DNA of 64,000 nucleotides, taken from NCBI GenBank assembly GCA_035573715.1, contig DATLZZ010000015.1:18723-82722 (forward strand). Reading direction: 5' to 3'. This document shows, piece by piece, positions 42,025-51,657 of this stretch (position 1 is the first letter of the stretch; each line of letters starts with the position of its first letter). Below the pieces are notes generated by a model, which did not search any database, was not told the origin of the DNA, and saw nothing but the letters and a program-made list of their open reading frames with translations. A program made the translations under genes and the position numbers. Source of the DNA: JACPRL01 sp035573715. GTDB lineage: Bacteria > Acidobacteriota > Terriglobia > Acidiferrales > 2-02-FULL-67-57.

Positions 42025-43089
42025 TCACAAGTGGAGCATCCAACGGATGTACTTTATGAACTCCTCCTTGGCCTTGGGGTCAACCAGAATACTTGTCAAG
42101 TTGAAGTGTTCTCTAACGAGTCGGTCCTTAGCCATTTCTTTTAGCACGCGCTCCGTAAGACAGCTTGCCAGATAGACGGTGATAGCGGCCTTGTTTCGGT
42201 TCAATGCACTGTCAAAACTCTTTTTCGCTGCTCCATATCGTTCTAAAGCACCCGCTGGGTCTATCCCAGCCTTGACTTCAATGCAGCCTTCCAATACTGA
42301 CTTGGGGTTGAGGATGGACACGTCAGGCTCACTGCCGAAGAGGAGTTTGTACCCGTTGGACATGCTGATGGTCTTAACAAGGTCAATTTGGACCTCTTGC
42401 GAGATATCCATCGGGCGATCGTCCTTGTCCAAGACTTCTTGGACCAGATGGGCTTCAGCCAAAGAGACCAAGAGAAGTTGTTTGACTTTTCGAGCGCCCT
42501 CCTTTCCAATCTCTCCTCGCCACGAACCGTTCAGTTGGCTGCCAAAGTTTTGCGCTCCGAGGGTGCGTAGGTCATTGAGGGAAAGGTGTGGGTCGGCATC
42601 TACCATGCTGCTAATGTAGGAATTGAACAGTCTGGCTAGCTCCGCGGCTCTCTCGTCCGACAAGTGTGTTGAGGAGCCATCCTCAAGAGCGTTTGTGGGG
42701 AAGGCGAGGCGTGCAACTCCCTTTTGAGGAATCGCGGCAAGCAAGCGGTAGTATGCGATCAAGCGTGGGTTCTTCCTGATAATGTCTGGGTGGCAGAGAA
42801 TCAAGTGCAGAGGGGCACCCCGTTTCTGCAAGATCTTGAGAGTCGTGGCGGACACGCCGAAGGCCTCTGCACGGTCCCAGTCGAGTTTCGCGCCCAAGGC
42901 GTCGACTTGTCGAACAAGCTTGGAAAATTCGTTGTGCCTGCGGTAGAAAAAGGAAGATCGTAGACTGTATTGAAGTTTTTCGGCCTCTTGCTGAGGCCTT
43001 GGTTGAACTTGCCGCTTGGACTCAGGTTCGCGGCGTGTTAGTAGAGGCTTTCTTGGCTTCCTCTGTCTCCTTATGCGCTTTTTTGCCAT
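42025..43089 (-). CDS. Probable type II restriction endonuclease, PD-(D/E)XK type
   Basis: This 354-residue basic protein carries a PD-(D/E)XK nuclease pattern. Asp256 lies in SEPDVSIL, and Glu271-Val-Lys273 in CIEVKAG; this 14-residue spacing fits the fold. It overlaps the upstream methyltransferase gene by 19 bases, the usual arrangement of a restriction-modification pair. I suspect the XcyI/Cfr9I-type group from length and motif context, but have not checked. GC content is clearly below that of the surroundings, as expected for a mobile R-M system. Recognition sequence is not readable. Confidence 0.72.
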   Translation of the reverse strand: MAKKRIRRQRKPRKPLLTRREPESKRQVQPRPQQEAEKLQYSLRSSFFYRRHNEFSKLVRQVDALGAKLDWDRAEAFGVSATTLKILQKRGAPLHLILCHPDIIRKNPRLIAYYRLLAAIPQKGVARLAFPTNALEDGSSTHLSDERAAELARLFNSYISSMVDADPHLSLNDLRTLGAQNFGSQLNGSWRGEIGKEGARKVKQLLLVSLAEAHLVQEVLDKDDRPMDISQEVQIDLVKTISMSNGYKLLFGSEPDVSILNPKSVLEGCIEVKAGIDPAGALERYGAAKKSFDSALNRNKAAITVYLASCLTERVLKEMAKDRLVREHFNLTSILVDPKAKEEFIKYIRWMLHL

Positions 43090-44390
43090 ACGAGAATGCT
43101 TTCTCTTACCGGAAACCTGCCATATTTCCCCATTTGTTGAGAACTGTTGCCTTTGTAGCGAGCTACAATAATTTCCTTCGTCTCAAACCCATAGTCTTCG
43201 GCGATGTCAGAGAGGACGCAATCGACGGGAATGTGTTCGCCCTCGAACCGAACATTGTCAACGACCATTGCGACTTTGGCGCCGCTTGCAAGAGTCTTTT
43301 TCCAGCTCGCCAAAACCTTTGTCATGTCGTTGAAGTATGCAACGATCATGTGCGGTATGCGCGGGTTGTTGAGCTGCTTTCTCTCAAGCTTTTTCACGAC
43401 TGATTCCAACAGAGGATGAGCTGGTCTTTCGGAATCGCTGACCTTGGACTCAATGTGCGAGCGCAGGATTCCGAATCTGATTGCCTTTAGTTCCTCAAAG
43501 CTCCGCACGAAATGGAAGCACAGTTCGACACAATAGCTCCGCGTATAGTCGTAGCGGTTCACGTACGGCGGAGATGTGATGATGGCCGTTGGTTTTCGTT
43601 CAATATCTAGGCATGAAAGCTCACGAGTATCACCGTCCAGGACCCTCGGCAAAGGATGGAAGCCATTCCGGCTGCCGGGGAACAGCCACTGAATCCGCTG
43701 AACATCTTCCTCTGCCTGACGAACCTTGCTTTCAAGTGCATCCAGGGGCTCTGCGGGTTTTCGGTCCCGCAGGAGGCGAAGAAACTGTCCATCCTTTGAT
43801 GTGAAGCTGCAACCTTCAAGAATCGCGAAGAATAGAAGCAGCATGGGATTCCGAACCTGGCTCGGAAGCTCGTCAATCGCTGTCTTCATTCTTCGTAGAG
43901 TACGGAGTGTTTCCGCGTTGAAAGCAATACTCATCAGGGGCACGTCGTCGGCGATGGGTGCAAGGTCAGCCTTGGGCGTACGGCGCCTGAGTGTCTGAAA
44001 AGCTTCTGATAGGGACCCAGCGCGTAGGGCAAGAAACTCTTGGTTCGCCCGTGCCACAAACGTAGCCAAGGGCATTTTGTCGAGGCCAATCGCGGGCACA
44101 CCTTCAACCGCTGCTGTGAACAAAGTTGTTCCCATTCCAGCGAACGGATCCATAAGAAGGTCCTGCCCTGTGAGTTGGAAGCGCCGCAGGAGCTCTTGGA
44201 CAAAGGCGAAAGAAAACGCTTCTTTGTATCGGTAGAGCCTAAGGATAGGAACAGACTTGTTGCCCACGTAGGAGACAACTCCCCCGAGGCGGAGGTCCTC
44301 GCGAAACAGTGAGCGGTACTTTCGCTCGATGGTGTCTTGACCGACCCCTACCACCCGCGCACCAGCTGCCGTACTTTCCCTTTCCGTCAT
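43071..44390 (-). CDS. DNA methyltransferase of the restriction-modification pair (TSPPY type)
   Basis: This 439-residue protein has SAM-binding motif I DPFAGMGTTL and the catalytic motif IV TSPPY, indicating amino-methylation of cytosine (N4) or adenine (N6). The TSPPY form is commonest in N4-cytosine enzymes. Motif I precedes motif IV, the order opposite to the beta class. It would protect the host from the endonuclease encoded downstream. ATG 44390 is chosen because a TTGACA-17-TACAAG promoter lies directly in front, giving a leaderless mRNA; an ATG at 44519 is possible but would place that promoter inside the gene. Low GC supports acquisition. Confidence 0.82.
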   Translation of the reverse strand: MTERESTAAGARVVGVGQDTIERKYRSLFREDLRLGGVVSYVGNKSVPILRLYRYKEAFSFAFVQELLRRFQLTGQDLLMDPFAGMGTTLFTAAVEGVPAIGLDKMPLATFVARANQEFLALRAGSLSEAFQTLRRRTPKADLAPIADDVPLMSIAFNAETLRTLRRMKTAIDELPSQVRNPMLLLFFAILEGCSFTSKDGQFLRLLRDRKPAEPLDALESKVRQAEEDVQRIQWLFPGSRNGFHPLPRVLDGDTRELSCLDIERKPTAIITSPPYVNRYDYTRSYCVELCFHFVRSFEELKAIRFGILRSHIESKVSDSERPAHPLLESVVKKLERKQLNNPRIPHMIVAYFNDMTKVLASWKKTLASGAKVAMVVDNVRFEGEHIPVDCVLSDIAEDYGFETKEIIVARYKGNSSQQMGKYGRFPVRESILVWQKSA

Positions 44391-44394
44391 TGGA

Positions 44395-44423
44395 CTTGTA
44401 CCCCGCCTATCGCACAATGTCAA
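44395..44423 (-). promoter_or_regulatory. Promoter of the DNA methyltransferase gene
   Basis: Read on the minus strand: TTGACA (44418-44423), 17-base spacer, TACAAG (44395-44400). The -35 box is a perfect consensus. The ATG follows four bases after the -10 box, so transcription would start at or beside the initiation codon. Confidence 0.55.
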
Positions 44424-44897
44424 CTGAATTGGGTTCTCCCCCACCCGCGGCGCCTCCAGATTGCCACCACGACCTTGCATTGCACGCTTGCGACCACTCT
44501 TCGGCTTATTTTCGCTCAAGATCTTGCATTACACAAGCCCACATTTGGCCAGGCATTGGAACGACTTACCTGGCTCGGCTTCGACGGGCAGCGGCTGTGC
44601 CTGGGGTCAACGGCCTAGAGACTTCCCAATTTGGGCCTGGAGTGAAGAGGGCTTGACAAGCGCCAAGTTTTCGCTTATCATTCGCACAGCTTGGAGGCAC
44701 GATGCTGGAAGGCCTGAGGCTGGCAGAAACCCCGCCGTACGAGGAACCCATCCGAGAAACTAGTTTCTGAGAAAGCCCTTTCTTCCAAGCGGATAGAGAA
44801 CATGAGGAAACATGGAAATGGAACTAGTTTCGGCGCGGAAGGCGTTTGGAGTGAACAAGATGCGGAGCAGTGAAGCCGCGATACCCCCCGGTCTAGA

Positions 44898-44936
44898 AGC
44901 TGGAGGCTAGATGCTGGATGCTGGATGCTGGAAGGC
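44898..44936. repeat. Tandem GATGCTG-type repeat
   Basis: Imperfect repeats of the heptamer GATGCTG follow a GAAGCTGGAGGCTA unit. A related AGCTGGAAGC/GGCTAGAAGCTGG run is seen beside the 5S rRNA gene (59096-59123), so it is a recurrent intergenic element of this genome. Confidence 0.65.
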
Positions 44937-44965
44937 CAATCACTGCAGAAGCGCAGAGAACGAAC

Positions 44966-44986
44966 GGCAGGGGGCAAGCCCCTGCC
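44966..44986. repeat. REP-like palindrome
   Basis: GGCAGGGG (44966-44973), loop GCAAG, CCCCTGCC (44979-44986). It belongs to the same class of GC-rich intergenic hairpins as those near 45687 and 50222. Confidence 0.55.
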
Positions 44987-45113
44987 CTACCCCAGACAGC
45001 GCTGCCCCAGGGTGAGTCGTGGATTCCAGATTTGAAATGGCGGATTCGAAAGGAGCCCGAGTGCGTTACAATTCTTCAGGTCTAGAGCACTCGTAGGAAT
45101 CGAGGGAACAGCC

Positions 45114-45638
45114 ATGGCAGAAGCAAAGGGAACCAACAACCAGCCCAAGAAGGACACCAGCGGGCGCAACCGCATCCTGATGGTGGTGGCGTTCACTGTG
45201 GTCACGTACCTGGTGAGCATCACGGTGCAGGGCGTGATGTATGTCGCCGGGCTGCTGGGCCCGCAGACGGCGCCGTGGGGCGTGTGGGTGATCGCGCCGA
45301 TGCTGGCCTCGGCGGTCGCCGGGCGCATGCTGCTCGCCTGGCTGCGCGGCCGCGCCGCCTCCAAGTCGCTGCAAAAAGAGCGCGACGTCCTGATGGAGCA
45401 CGTGCGCGAGCTCACCTACAACATCAACAACCCGCTCAACTCCATCACCGCCAACCTCATCGCGCTCAAGACCGAATACAACCCCGGCAGCGTGGAGCAG
45501 ATTGAAACCAGTTCGCGGATGATTTCGCGCATCGTGATGAAGCTGGCCAACATTGACGTGCAGGCGCTGCTGCAGGCGCAGCAGGCGGGCGGCGGCGGAG
45601 TCAACGTCGAGCAGATGGGCCGCGCCGGGTCGCTCTAG
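45114..45638 (+). CDS. HisKA-like dimerisation protein without catalytic domain
   Basis: The 174-residue protein has two membrane helices (ILMVVAFTVVTYLVSITVQGV and a WVIAPMLASAVAGRM segment) and then a helical region resembling a histidine-kinase dimerisation domain, with the pattern ELTYNINNPLNSI at about residues 102-114. In active kinases this site reads SHEINNPL; here Tyr is at the His position and Asn at the Glu, so it cannot autophosphorylate the usual way. No HATPase domain follows; the protein ends in a Gly/Val/Gln tail. It may be a dominant-negative or scaffold protein, or a decayed kinase. The stand-alone layout gives no partner. Confidence 0.62.
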   Translation: MAEAKGTNNQPKKDTSGRNRILMVVAFTVVTYLVSITVQGVMYVAGLLGPQTAPWGVWVIAPMLASAVAGRMLLAWLRGRAASKSLQKERDVLMEHVRELTYNINNPLNSITANLIALKTEYNPGSVEQIETSSRMISRIVMKLANIDVQALLQAQQAGGGGVNVEQMGRAGSL

Positions 45639-45679
45639 CGCTCAGCGGTCAGCTTTCAGCGTCCAGCCTTGAGCTCGCG

Positions 45680-45775
45680 TGGGAAGGGCGGGGCTTCAGC
45701 CCCGCCAGACAGCCCTGCTTCCAACAACCTTCCTTACTGCCGTAGGCCGTCGTGGAGGCGCAGCCGAAACGACAT
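45680..45775. repeat. Interspersed intergenic repeat, copy 1
   Basis: It starts with the perfect hairpin GGCGGGGC-TTCA-GCCCCGCC (45687-45706), then carries CTGCCGTAGGCCGTCG about 40 bases later. A second copy with the same order lies at 50215-50312, upstream of the DUF1015 gene, so this is a family of dispersed elements. Confidence 0.75.
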
Positions 45776-45846
45776 TCTCTCTTTCGACTCTTTCACTCTG
45801 TCACTCTGCTACTCTGTCACTTTGTATTTGTAATGGAGGTTTCCCC

Positions 45847-46329
45847 ATGAAACGCCGCGGATTGATTCTCGCTTTGATTTTCGTCGCCCTAGTGCTGGGC
45901 GGCCTGGCGCTCTTCGCCATCACCTTCAATATGAGCGCGCTGGAAACGCCCGGCGAAACCGAAGCCTGGCTGGCCCTCAAAGCCCGGCGCTGGTTCGTCG
46001 CCCGCGGGGTCAAGCGCGAGCCGCTGCCGCCCGCGCCGGCCTGGAGCCGCGAGTCGGTTGAGTCGGGCGAGATGAACTACGGCATGAGCTGCGCCAACTG
46101 CCACGGCAAGGACGGCCGCACTCCCTCTCAGCTCGGCCTTTCGATGTACCCGCCCACGCCCGGCCTGGGCTCGCCCGACGTGCAGGCCTACACCGACGCC
46201 GAACTCTTCTGGGTTATCAAGCACGGCGTGCGCCACTCCGGAATGCCCGGCTTCGGCCGCATCTACTCCGACGACGACCTCTGGCGCCTCGTCCACTACG
46301 TCCGCTCCCTCCGCGAAGGCCAGATGTGA
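45847..46329 (+). CDS. c-type cytochrome, membrane anchored
   Basis: This 160-residue protein has an N-terminal membrane helix (LILALIFVALVLGGLALFAI) and one heme c site, CANCH (Cys82, Cys85, His86). The distal Met is probably in SGMPGFG near residue 135. It is a small electron-transfer protein of the periplasm. The ATG at 45847 has GGAGG seven bases upstream and is preferred over an ATG at 45679, which would add an implausible N-terminus ahead of the signal. No oxidase subunit is nearby, so the partner is unknown. Confidence 0.88.
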   Translation: MKRRGLILALIFVALVLGGLALFAITFNMSALETPGETEAWLALKARRWFVARGVKREPLPPAPAWSRESVESGEMNYGMSCANCHGKDGRTPSQLGLSMYPPTPGLGSPDVQAYTDAELFWVIKHGVRHSGMPGFGRIYSDDDLWRLVHYVRSLREGQM

Positions 46330-46333
46330 GGCT

Positions 46334-46405
46334 TGGGAAGGGCGGGGTTTTTCGGAGCGCAGCGGAGATCCTGAGCACAGTCGAAGGAAACCCCGCCGAA
46401 AGGCG
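46334..46405. repeat. Partial copy of interspersed repeat, interrupted by a second element
   Basis: GGCGGGGTTT near 46341 and AAACCCCGCC near 46395 are the two arms of the hairpin seen at 45687 and 50222, but separated by about 45 bases of another repeat type (GAGCGCAGCGGAGATCCTGA). Confidence 0.55.
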
Positions 46406-46457
46406 TGCGAGGAGATTCGGGCTTTAGCCCCTGAAGTGGCTTGTTCCAGCTCTTCTT

Positions 46458-47156
46458 CTAGGCTGTCGCGGGCGCAATTCTCTTGAACACTTCCGCCACC
46501 ACGCGATCGCACCGCGACAAATGGAATTCAAACGCGCTCCGGGTGGACGCGCCCACTCGTTCGAAGAGGTCCCCTTGCAGCATCACCCGCGCCCGATACA
46601 GGCGCGTTTTCACCGCTTCTTCGCTCAGCCCCAGCGCCTCGGCCGTCTCCGCCGTGCTCATCCCTTCCGCCTCGCGCAGCACGAACACCGACCGGTACTC
46701 ATCGGGCAGGGCGTCGAGCGCGGCTTCCAGCAGCGCTTTCATCTCCTGGTCGAACAACTGCCGCTCGGGGTCACGCGTGGGGGACGCAAAGTAGTTCATA
46801 CCGTCGCTCTCCGGTTCCATTCTCGAATCCACCACCTCGAACCGCCGCGTGCGGCGCGCCCGCGCCAGCGCTTCGTGCACCGCAATCTTCGTCAGCCAGG
46901 TGGAGAACTTCGCCCGCCCGGCGAATTGATTCAGGTGGACGTAGGCCCGCACGTAGGCATCCTGCATCACATCCTCGGCTTCCGTGTCGCTGCCCAAGAT
47001 GGCGCGTGCCACGCGATACAGCCGCTGGTTGTAGCGCCGCATCAGGATTTCATAAAGCGCCACCTCGCCCGCCAGAACGCGCTCCACGACCTCTTGGTCC
47101 GGCATTCCACCCGGCTTGGCCAGCGCCAGGACTTCAGCTCGCTCCAGGCTCGCCAT
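46458..47156 (-). CDS. ECF-type RNA polymerase sigma factor
   Basis: This 232-residue protein shows sigma region 2 (EDVMQDAYVRAYVHLNQF and STWLTKIAVHEALARAR, about residues 60-105) and region 4 (YRSVFVLREAEGMSTAETAEAL then SEEAVKTRLYRARVMLQ, about 155-200), the helix-turn-helix that reads the -35 box. Its length exceeds the usual 170-200 through an N-terminal tail. No anti-sigma gene is directly beside it; the nearby DoxX and RsbW-like genes are divergent and 147 bases away. It may respond to redox or envelope stress, but that is not shown. Confidence 0.88.
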   Translation of the reverse strand: MASLERAEVLALAKPGGMPDQEVVERVLAGEVALYEILMRRYNQRLYRVARAILGSDTEAEDVMQDAYVRAYVHLNQFAGRAKFSTWLTKIAVHEALARARRTRRFEVVDSRMEPESDGMNYFASPTRDPERQLFDQEMKALLEAALDALPDEYRSVFVLREAEGMSTAETAEALGLSEEAVKTRLYRARVMLQGDLFERVGASTRSAFEFHLSRCDRVVAEVFKRIAPATA

Positions 47157-47303
47157 TTCCGCTCCTCTCGACTGCCTTCTATCTCAATAGAGTACGGAAA
47201 CGCGAAAAGGTTGCAGAATTCTTGTCCTCGTGCGCTTTGTCACCTTTTTCGGGTTTCCCACTCTGTATCGATGGAAGCAGAAACTTCAACGAGGTGAACC
47301 GAT

Positions 47304-47750
47304 ATGAAGACCTTTGATGCAGGTTTGAATTCCTCCTGGTGGGCGCTACGGGTTGGGCTGGGGCTGGGACCTTTCCTGGCCGGGCTCGACAAGTTCTTCA
47401 ATCTCCTTGCCAACTGGGAGCAGTACTTGAGCCCGCTGGCCGTCAACCTCCTGCCGGTGAGCAGCGCCACCTTCATGCGCGCCGTAGGAGTGATTGAGAT
47501 GGTCGTGGGGCTGGCCATCCTGACCCGCTGGACTCGTCTGGGCGCCTACGTCGCCGGAGTCTGGCTGGTGGCTATCGCCGCCAACCTGATTACTACCGGC
47601 GGATACTACGATGTGGCCGTGCGCGATGTGCTGATGGCGCTCGCCGCCTACACCTTGGCCCGCCTGACCGAAGCGCGCCAGGAAGTCCTTGCGTCGCAGC
47701 CGGCCTCCTTGCACGATGCCATCGGCCTGCGCCGCTCCAGCGCAGCGTAA
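47304..47750 (+). CDS. DoxX-like membrane protein
   Basis: The 148-residue protein has four membrane helices and the DoxX-type pattern (WALRVGLGLGPFLAGLDKFF, then GVIEMVVGLAILTRWTRLG). Such proteins are often linked to redox or sulfur stress responses. An AGGTGAA site precedes the ATG. The next gene starts one base after its stop, so both are co-transcribed. It is divergent from the ECF sigma gene, and they may be regulated together. Confidence 0.78.
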   Translation: MKTFDAGLNSSWWALRVGLGLGPFLAGLDKFFNLLANWEQYLSPLAVNLLPVSSATFMRAVGVIEMVVGLAILTRWTRLGAYVAGVWLVAIAANLITTGGYYDVAVRDVLMALAAYTLARLTEARQEVLASQPASLHDAIGLRRSSAA

Positions 47751-47751
47751 A

Positions 47752-48255
47752 ATGTCTCAACCACAGCAGATTCCTTCCCGCTGTGAGCTTGATCCGGACG
47801 GGCTGATCCTCCGACTAGAACTGGTGGTTCCGTCCGATCCCCGGCTCATTGACGATTTCGTCATGAAAACCAGCAGCTTGCTCAGCGGGGCCCCGTGCGG
47901 GGACGCGCTGCAAGCCGTTGAGCTTGCTTTGCATGAGGCCCTAGCCAATGCCGTCGTTCATGGCAATCACAACGACCCAGCCAAGGCGGTCCGCCTCTGC
48001 CTGGCCGTACGCGAAGGTTGCGGAATAGAGGTGGTCGTAAAGGACGTGGGCGCCGGATTCGACCGTGACCAACTGCCCAGTCCTGTGGCGGAAGGGAACT
48101 TGCTCGCCTCACACGGGAGAGGAATCTTTCTCATGAAGCACCTTATGGACGAGGTGGACTTCCGGTTTGATGGCGGTACAGAAATCCGTCTGCAACGCCG
48201 CGGAGCAACCGACACGGAAGCCGAACCTGTAGTTTCGGCGCCCCGCAAGGCGTAA
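47752..48255 (+). CDS. RsbW-like anti-sigma serine kinase (HATPase)
   Basis: The 167-residue protein is a GHKL ATPase of the RsbW/SpoIIAB type. The N box is ELALHEALANAVVHG, the G1 box VVKDVGAGFDRDQL, and the G2 box HGRGIFLMKHLMDEV. It would phosphorylate a STAS protein and release or capture a sigma factor. ATG 47752 follows the DoxX stop directly. Two STAS genes are elsewhere (3278 and 51862) and no sigma gene is directly adjacent; the nearest is the ECF gene 600 bases away. Confidence 0.85.
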   Translation: MSQPQQIPSRCELDPDGLILRLELVVPSDPRLIDDFVMKTSSLLSGAPCGDALQAVELALHEALANAVVHGNHNDPAKAVRLCLAVREGCGIEVVVKDVGAGFDRDQLPSPVAEGNLLASHGRGIFLMKHLMDEVDFRFDGGTEIRLQRRGATDTEAEPVVSAPRKA

Positions 48256-48297
48256 ACTAGTACATCTCTCCGAGGTGACTGTAAGAAGGAGGCTGTC

Positions 48298-48612
48298 ATG
48301 GCCAAATTCGTGAAAGTGGCTACGCGAGCCGAATTGGCGGGTCTGCAAGGAGGAAAACTTGTACAGGCCGCCGGGCAGAATCTTGCCCTTTTCAACGTGG
48401 GAGGAAACTACTACGCCATCGAGAACACCTGCCCTCATCGCGGTGGGCCGTTGGCCGAGGGCCCGGTAGCAGGCGAGGTAGTTACCTGCCCGTGGCACGG
48501 TTCCAGCTTCAACATTAAAACTGGTGCCGTTCTATCCGGACCTGCCGATCGGGGCGTTAAGAGCTTCCCCGTTCAGGTATCGGGGGATGACGTAGAAGTA
48601 GAAGTCGAATAG
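48298..48612 (+). CDS. Rieske [2Fe-2S] ferredoxin-like protein
   Basis: This 104-residue protein is a single Rieske domain of the dioxygenase-ferredoxin kind. The cluster ligands are visible: CPHRG (Cys-Pro-His) and CPWHG (Cys-Pro-Trp-His), separated by 16 residues. AGGAGG precedes the ATG. It carries electrons from a reductase; the broken flavin reductase gene that follows, 83 bases on, would be the natural partner. No oxygenase is seen in the window. Confidence 0.88.
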   Translation: MAKFVKVATRAELAGLQGGKLVQAAGQNLALFNVGGNYYAIENTCPHRGGPLAEGPVAGEVVTCPWHGSSFNIKTGAVLSGPADRGVKSFPVQVSGDDVEVEVE

Positions 48613-48695
48613 GTAACTCAGCGTTCGCCGCATTCCGCTGCCCCGCACGTCCTTCGCCGGTTCTCTGCGTTGTGATTCAGGATTTGAGGGGAGAT

Positions 48696-49418
48696 ATGCC
48701 GACTCAGAATGTCAAACTCACAAAACGGGAAGAGATTGCCGACCAAACGATGGCTTTCTATTTTGAGAAGCCTGCTGGGTTCGACTTCAAGGCGGGGTAA
48801 TTCATCGAGGCAACACTGATTGACCCGCCAGAAACCGATGCCGAAGGCAACACCCGTGCTTTCACAGTAGCCAGCGCTCCCTACGAATCGAACCTCATGA
48901 TCGCCACCCGAATGCGCAATACGGCCTTCAAGCGCGTCTTGAAAGAATTGCAGCTCGAAACTCAGGTTAGTCTGGACGGTCCCTTTGGCCTCCTGACCTT
49001 GCACCCGGACGCGTCGCGGCCCGCCGTCTTTCTCGCGGGGGGAATAGGCATTACTCCGTTCCGCAGCATTCTCTGGCAGGCAACCCAAGAGAGGTTGATG
49101 CATCGCCTGCTGCTTTTCTATTCCAACCGCCGACCGCACGATGCGCCCTTTCTGCAAGAACTTCAGGAGCTGGAAAAGCAGAATCCGAACTTCACGCTGG
49201 TAGCCACCATGACGCAGATGCAAGAGTCAGATGAATCCTGGAAGGGCCACAGGGGTTACATCAACGGGGAGATGCTCGCAACGTACACAAAAGATCTGAA
49301 CTCTCCCATCTACTACATGGCGGGCCCGCCGGGAATGGTGAACGCTATGCGAGGCGTGTTGAAGGACGCCAGCGTTGATCAGAAGAGCATTCGGTCCGAG
49401 GAATTTGCCGGTTACTGA
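48696..49418 (+). pseudogene. Ferredoxin-NADP reductase-type flavoprotein, interrupted by an in-frame stop
   Basis: The gene reads as one frame of 241 codons from ATG 48696 (GAGGGGAG upstream) to 49418, except for TAA at 48798-48800 (codon 35). The position corresponds to the family's KAGQFI or KAGQYI: AAG GCG GGG TAA TTC ATC. CAA to TAA is a single C-to-T change. Downstream, FAD/NAD-binding motifs remain intact (LDGPFGLLTL, AVFLAGGIGITPFRS, YYMAGPPGMV) and the C-terminus is normal. This points to a recent nonsense mutation or a sequencing error rather than old decay. A later ATG at 48897 could give a truncated protein lacking the FAD-binding start. Confidence 0.8.
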
Positions 49419-49433
49419 GTTGCCAAAGCACGG

Positions 49434-50117
49434 TTACCGTCGAACCAGCGCCGCGAGTTCCACTAGGCTGTCCACCATCAGGTCCGGCGGATGCTCGGCC
49501 AGCCGCTCGCTGCCGAGACCGTAGCTGACGCCGACCACGCGCACGCCGGCGTTGCGCGCCGTTTGCACGTCAATCTCCGAGTCGCCGACGAGCAGCGCCT
49601 GCTCTTTGGCCGCGCCGGTTTCGCGGAGAATCGTTTCCACGCCGATCGGGTCGGGCTTCTTGCGCTCGAAGCTGTTCCCGCCATAGACCAGCCGGAAGTG
49701 CGGCGCCACGCCCAACCCTTCCAGGATCATCTTGCTGAACCGCTCGGGCTTGTTGGTCAGGACCGTGAGCACGCGCCCGTCGGCGGCCAGTTGGTCGAGC
49801 GCTTCGCGCACGCCGGGATAAAGCACGGTGTTGTCCAGCATGTGCTCGCGGTAGTAGCTGAGGAAGAACGGCAGGGCTTCGGCCACCAGCGCGTCGTCTT
49901 CGGTATGGTCGAGCGCGCGGCGCACCAGCATGGGGGCGCCGTCGCCGATGTAGTCGAAGATGACCTCGTGAGCCAGCGGGCCGAGCCCGAACTTTTCCCG
50001 CGTGGCGTTGACCGCCAGCGCCAGGTCGAGCTTCGAGTCGATCAGCGTGCCATCCAGATCGAAGATGAACACCCGCAGCCCGCGCCAGAACTCTCGGCCG
50101 ATGGATTCACGATTCAT
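49434..50117 (-). CDS. HAD-family phosphatase, phosphoglycolate phosphatase type
   Basis: This 227-residue hydrolase of the HAD superfamily has motif I FDLDGTL (about residues 18-24), motif II LTVLTNKP and the KKPDPIGVETILRETG segment with motif III Lys, followed by GDSEIDVQTARNAG (motif IV), all in order. It would dephosphorylate a small phosphate ester such as 2-phosphoglycolate. ATG 50117 is chosen; a TTG at 50126 is also possible. A near-consensus TATAAT lies 12 bases upstream of the ATG. Confidence 0.87.
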   Translation of the reverse strand: MNRESIGREFWRGLRVFIFDLDGTLIDSKLDLALAVNATREKFGLGPLAHEVIFDYIGDGAPMLVRRALDHTEDDALVAEALPFFLSYYREHMLDNTVLYPGVREALDQLAADGRVLTVLTNKPERFSKMILEGLGVAPHFRLVYGGNSFERKKPDPIGVETILRETGAAKEQALLVGDSEIDVQTARNAGVRVVGVSYGLGSERLAEHPPDLMVDSLVELAALVRR

Positions 50118-50128
50118 GTGAACCAATC

Positions 50129-50134
50129 ATTATA
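50129..50134 (-). promoter_or_regulatory. -10 element of the HAD phosphatase gene
   Basis: TATAAT, a perfect -10 consensus, is read on the minus strand. The predicted transcription start is about five bases before the ATG at 50117, so the mRNA would be almost leaderless. No clear -35 box is seen. Confidence 0.5.
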
Positions 50135-50214
50135 GACGACACCCGCGCTTGCAGCCTTCGCGCCGCCCCGTGTAGACTCGTGTCTCCCGCCGGTCGTCGT
50201 TCGACGGAATGACA

Positions 50215-50312
50215 TGGGAAGGGCGGGGTTTCGACCCCGCCGTTCAAGCGGTGAAGGGATTCCCGTACCGCACTGCCGTAGGCCGTCGCGGAGAGCGGTA
50301 GCTCGGAGCGAC
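50215..50312. repeat. Interspersed intergenic repeat, copy 2
   Basis: The hairpin GGCGGGGT-TTCG-ACCCCGCC (50222-50241) is followed by CACTGCCGTAGGCCGTCGCGGAG near 50271. It is the same element order as at 45680-45775. It sits directly ahead of the DUF1015 gene. Confidence 0.75.
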
Positions 50313-50334
50313 ACAAAGAAACTGGAGAGACCTG

Positions 50335-51657
<1,323 letters not shown>

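Larger units (their letters stand above)
44391..45113. other. Intergenic region next to the R-M system
   Basis: No gene is seen in these 720 bases. It contains the promoter of the methyltransferase, a tandem GATGCTG run at about 44900-44936, and a palindromic repeat (GGCAGGGG/CCCCTGCC, 44966-44986). Base composition shifts from low GC near the R-M side to high GC on the other. Confidence 0.6.

Noticed and set aside
42025..43089. Naming the endonuclease XcyI
   Set aside because: The PD-(D/E)XK pattern fits many families; the recognition site cannot be read from the sequence.
44390..44519. Longer DNA methyltransferase starting at 44519
   Set aside because: The added residues contain the TTGACA-17-TACAAG promoter, which suits the ATG at 44390. 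Kept as a possibility.
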